Origin: Polynucleobacter sp. JS-Safj-400b-B2
GTDB lineage: Bacteria > Pseudomonadota > Gammaproteobacteria > Burkholderiales > Burkholderiaceae
NCBI RefSeq assembly: GCF_018881975.1
Contig: NZ_JACVPJ010000009.1
Location: forward strand, 43,115 to 107,114
Length of the DNA: 64,000 nucleotides
Reading direction: 5' to 3'
A model generated the notes under the pieces. That model was not told the origin of the DNA and did not search any database. It worked only from the letters and a program-made list of their open reading frames with translations. Shown piece after piece: positions 62,030 to 64,000 of this stretch (the stretch's first letter is position 1; each line of letters starts with the position of its first letter). The position numbers were made by a program, and so were the translations under genes.

Positions 62030-63340
62030 TTAAGAAAACTTAATATCGGTTGGTGTAATGGTGCGTAAATAGGTTTTAGCCCACTCCTTGCCATTGATCT
62101 GCGTCAGGTAAAGATTACGGTAATTGACCCAACATACGCCAAGCCAAGCCGACTTGGTTCGATGGGCAACATCCTTCATCTCGCGCAATAGCTTCAAATG
62201 CACATTGAGCTCACGCTCACGCTCAGGCAAGGCTATCTTGTAAGACTTCATTGATTTACCGGCCGTTTTCATAAAGACTGGAAAAAGGCGTTCAACGATG
62301 AAAGGCACGTAAGTAGCCCCATTATGAATGCCCTGCTTATCTGCCATTGGGGAGTGCATCAAGTCACGTACCTTAGGCGGTAATTTTTTATTCGCTAGCG
62401 ACAAAATATCACGTACCCATGGCAAATACGCTGCCCAGAATTTAGGGGTTGCAACTAAGAAGTTCGTGGCAGAAAATTGCTCAGAAGAACTTAAGCTCGT
62501 CAGCTCATCAACCGGCAAACCCGTTACCTGAAATACCGCTTGTGAGAGCGCAAAAAACTGTGGGTGAGCAGTCTCACCTTGAAGCCAACTATTGTGATAC
62601 AGGGCTTCAATCTGTGGATAAGGATTACAGAAATACACATCATTGCCAGGGTGCGCTTGAATACTTTTCACCCAATCAGCACCACCCATACCAGTAAGCT
62701 CAGCAAAGCGCCAGGACAATGTACCCCACAATTGCGCATCTTTAACATACTCCGTATTCATGAGTTGTTCAAAGACTGCAAAGTCCATCAGCTCAGAGGT
62801 ATTTTTACTATTATCGAGAGGTGAAAAATTAGCATCGAGTAAGTCACGTTGCCACGGCTCGTTATAGATTTGGAAAATTCGCAAAGGCGACTTTAAAGAG
62901 CCCGCTGGTTTTTTAACGAGATCTTTTTCAAGGCCAGTTTCTGCTTTAGGAATAGGGCCAGCAGAACTCTCAAGCAATGAGTGATCATCATCCTTATCAT
63001 TGCTCTTACCGTTTGACTTGCCGTTAGTTTTGCCATTCACCTTACCATTCATTTTGTCATTGGCTTTAACGTTGATCGCCTCATTGGCTTTATTGCTCTC
63101 TTTAGGTCCTTTTTTTAATTCCGGAGACTTCGCAGTAGGAACTTTTGATGGAGCTTTAGCAGCAGCATTTTCAGTAGAATCAGTAGTTTTATTGTCAGGC
63201 GCAGCATCAACTTGGCGCGCCACAGAAGGCCCAATAGCGGCTTTTTGCACTACGGCACGATTTTTATTGCTCACTCCCGCGCGACTTGCAGCTTGAGGTG
63301 CTTTAGTGCCAGTTTTTGGTGGATTTTTTTTGGTCGCCAT
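62030..63340 (-). CDS. Uncharacterised protein with Lys/Asn-rich repeat tail
   Basis: A 436-aa protein. Residues 1-~145 are Lys/Ala/Asn-rich and low complexity, with four-residue N-G-K-x repeats (MNGKVNGKTNGKSNGKSN). The conserved part (~150-436) begins LKSPLRIFQIYNEPWQRDLLDANFSPLDN and contains VYFCNPYPQIEALYHNSWLQGE and a C-terminal WLGVCWVNYRNLYLTQINGKEWA. No named family, but its opening suggests a polysaccharide or glycan-related protein. It is first in the run with the two glycosyltransferase-like genes. Confidence 0.65.
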   Translation of the reverse strand: MATKKNPPKTGTKAPQAASRAGVSNKNRAVVQKAAIGPSVARQVDAAPDNKTTDSTENAAAKAPSKVPTAKSPELKKGPKESNKANEAINVKANDKMNGKVNGKTNGKSNGKSNDKDDDHSLLESSAGPIPKAETGLEKDLVKKPAGSLKSPLRIFQIYNEPWQRDLLDANFSPLDNSKNTSELMDFAVFEQLMNTEYVKDAQLWGTLSWRFAELTGMGGADWVKSIQAHPGNDVYFCNPYPQIEALYHNSWLQGETAHPQFFALSQAVFQVTGLPVDELTSLSSSEQFSATNFLVATPKFWAAYLPWVRDILSLANKKLPPKVRDLMHSPMADKQGIHNGATYVPFIVERLFPVFMKTAGKSMKSYKIALPERERELNVHLKLLREMKDVAHRTKSAWLGVCWVNYRNLYLTQINGKEWAKTYLRTITPTDIKFS

Positions 63341-63786
63341 GGCTTTTGCTCAATACCCTAATATTGGTGAGATAAGATGAGATAAGGAAGTTAGATTATT
63401 GAGGTCAATAATATCGTAAAAAATCTAATTTTAACCGCGTTAGACCAATAACTGAGGGACAAAATGAATGTCCAACTTTGGAATCTTTGAGCCCATCCTC
63501 ACAATTAAAATGCTGTGGATTATTAACATAGTGATGATGCGTTGCTGGGCAGATCTAGTGCCCAAGTACATTGTTAATGAAACTGTTGAGTAGGCCTCTC
63601 AGAAAAAATCAGGCTACCTATTTCTTTATAAAATTGCTTCGCATATCTTAATAAGTATGGCAATTTTTTAGAAATATGCGCGCCGATTACCATCAATCAA
63701 GCACAAATAAAGCAAAAGGGGCCCGAAGACCCCCCTGCTTTACCTCACTTGAACACTGGTACTGCTCAAACTTACTTCAGCAGCAA
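63341..63786. other. 446-base intergenic region
   Basis: Contains the terminator at 63711-63739 and, nearer 63341, the AT-rich upstream region of the 436-aa gene (promoter expected on the minus strand). I see no intact reading frame, tRNA or repeat in the remainder. Confidence 0.4.
63711..63739 (-). terminator. Intrinsic terminator after the gene at the right edge
   Basis: On the minus strand GGGGTC, TTCG, GGCCCC forms a stable tetraloop hairpin followed by TTTTGCTTTATTT. An outer AGCA/TGCT pairing extends the stem. It ends the transcript of the partial gene whose stop is at 63787. Confidence 0.8.
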
Positions 63787-64000
63787 TTAAGCAGCGATTA
63801 AAGATCCTGCTTTTACTTGACCTGCATCGGCATTCATTGCATCGGCACGTGCACTCAGTCTTGCTTGTACAGTCTCTACTACTGGACCGCTGGTATGAAG
63901 CTTGCCGTAGCCTTGCGTATCCCAAATATGACGCCAGAGCGGCACATCTTTAGGGGCTGGCATTTGCTCTGCAGTACCAAATACTTTGCTATCGCCTAGG
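63787..64000 (-). CDS. C-terminus of an unidentified protein
   Basis: The last 71 codons of a minus-strand gene that runs off the right edge. The translation includes DVPLWRHIWDTQGYGKLHTSG and ends VKAGSLIAA then TAA. Alanine-rich helix near the end (QARLSARADAMNADAG). A terminator follows 48 nt later, which supports a real gene. I do not recognise the family. Confidence 0.6.
   Translation of the reverse strand, partial: LGDSKVFGTAEQMPAPKDVPLWRHIWDTQGYGKLHTSGPVVETVQARLSARADAMNADAGQVKAGSLIAA

Noticed and set aside
1..64000. CRISPR array
   Set aside because: No regularly spaced 25-40-base direct repeats were found; the tandem repeats at 28488, 53635 and 57604 have short units and no spacers.

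Overview
The window reads as a chromosomal segment of a low-to-mid GC betaproteobacterium of the Burkholderiaceae, most likely Polynucleobacter or a close relative. This is inference from gene content: acs, class I fumarase, murI, purU, a Bug-type solute receptor, IorAB-like molybdoenzyme genes, partial sox genes and an omega-aminotransferase. No rRNA or other species marker is present to settle it.

Layout. (1) 1-475: 5' part of htpG on the minus strand, the left core anchor. (2) About 480-17,780: a defence island, all on the minus strand. It holds two gene groups. The first is a SIR2-HerA pair followed by a DUF2130 coiled-coil protein and a large SF1 helicase, preceded by a 54-codon DUF262 fragment. 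The second is a WYL regulator followed by hsdM, hsdS, a small putative nuclease gene and hsdR (type I restriction-modification). (3) About 17,780-31,140: an element mostly on the plus strand. It carries a small regulator-like gene, a tightly coupled ParB-methyltransferase / DUF5681 / terminase large subunit trio, an XRE regulator, a DUF4268 nuclease-like gene coupled to a PDZ protein, an unknown gene, a second WYL regulator, a PD-(D/E)XK protein, a secreted hydrolase-like protein, and a coupled DUF3489-DUF2924-large serine recombinase operon that ends next to tRNA-Ser. No capsid, portal or tail genes are present, so the terminase is not part of an ordinary prophage here. (4) 31,200-53,462: core metabolism and transport: tRNA-Ser(GGA), acs, fumarase, murI-tonB-exbB-exbD, tRNA-Leu(TAA), penicillin acylase, purU, an iorA-iorB-soxX-soxY-soxZ-soxA run, lrgAB-like genes, a HigBA toxin-antitoxin pair, an aminotransferase, a Bug receptor and a gamma-glutamyltransferase. 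(5) 53,463-64,000: a BrnT/BrnA-like toxin-antitoxin pair with a perfect palindrome in its promoter, a PIF1-like helicase, a frame-disrupted NMT1-GGDEF sensor behind an 8-bp tandem repeat, an atypical response regulator with Glu at the phospho-acceptor site, a periplasmic ClpP-like protein, and a probable glycosylation cluster.

How the genes work together. Regions 2 and 3 look like layered mobile DNA between two core blocks. The strongest candidates for little-described biology are the four-gene SIR2-HerA-DUF2130-helicase group and the capsid-less methyltransferase/DUF5681/terminase element with its serine-recombinase operon. Within the latter, two copies of one palindromic operator flank the first gene. 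In the core part, murI-tonB-exbBD form one run, and the sox genes appear to be co-transcribed with an IorAB-like molybdenum hydroxylase although soxB and soxCD are not in the window.
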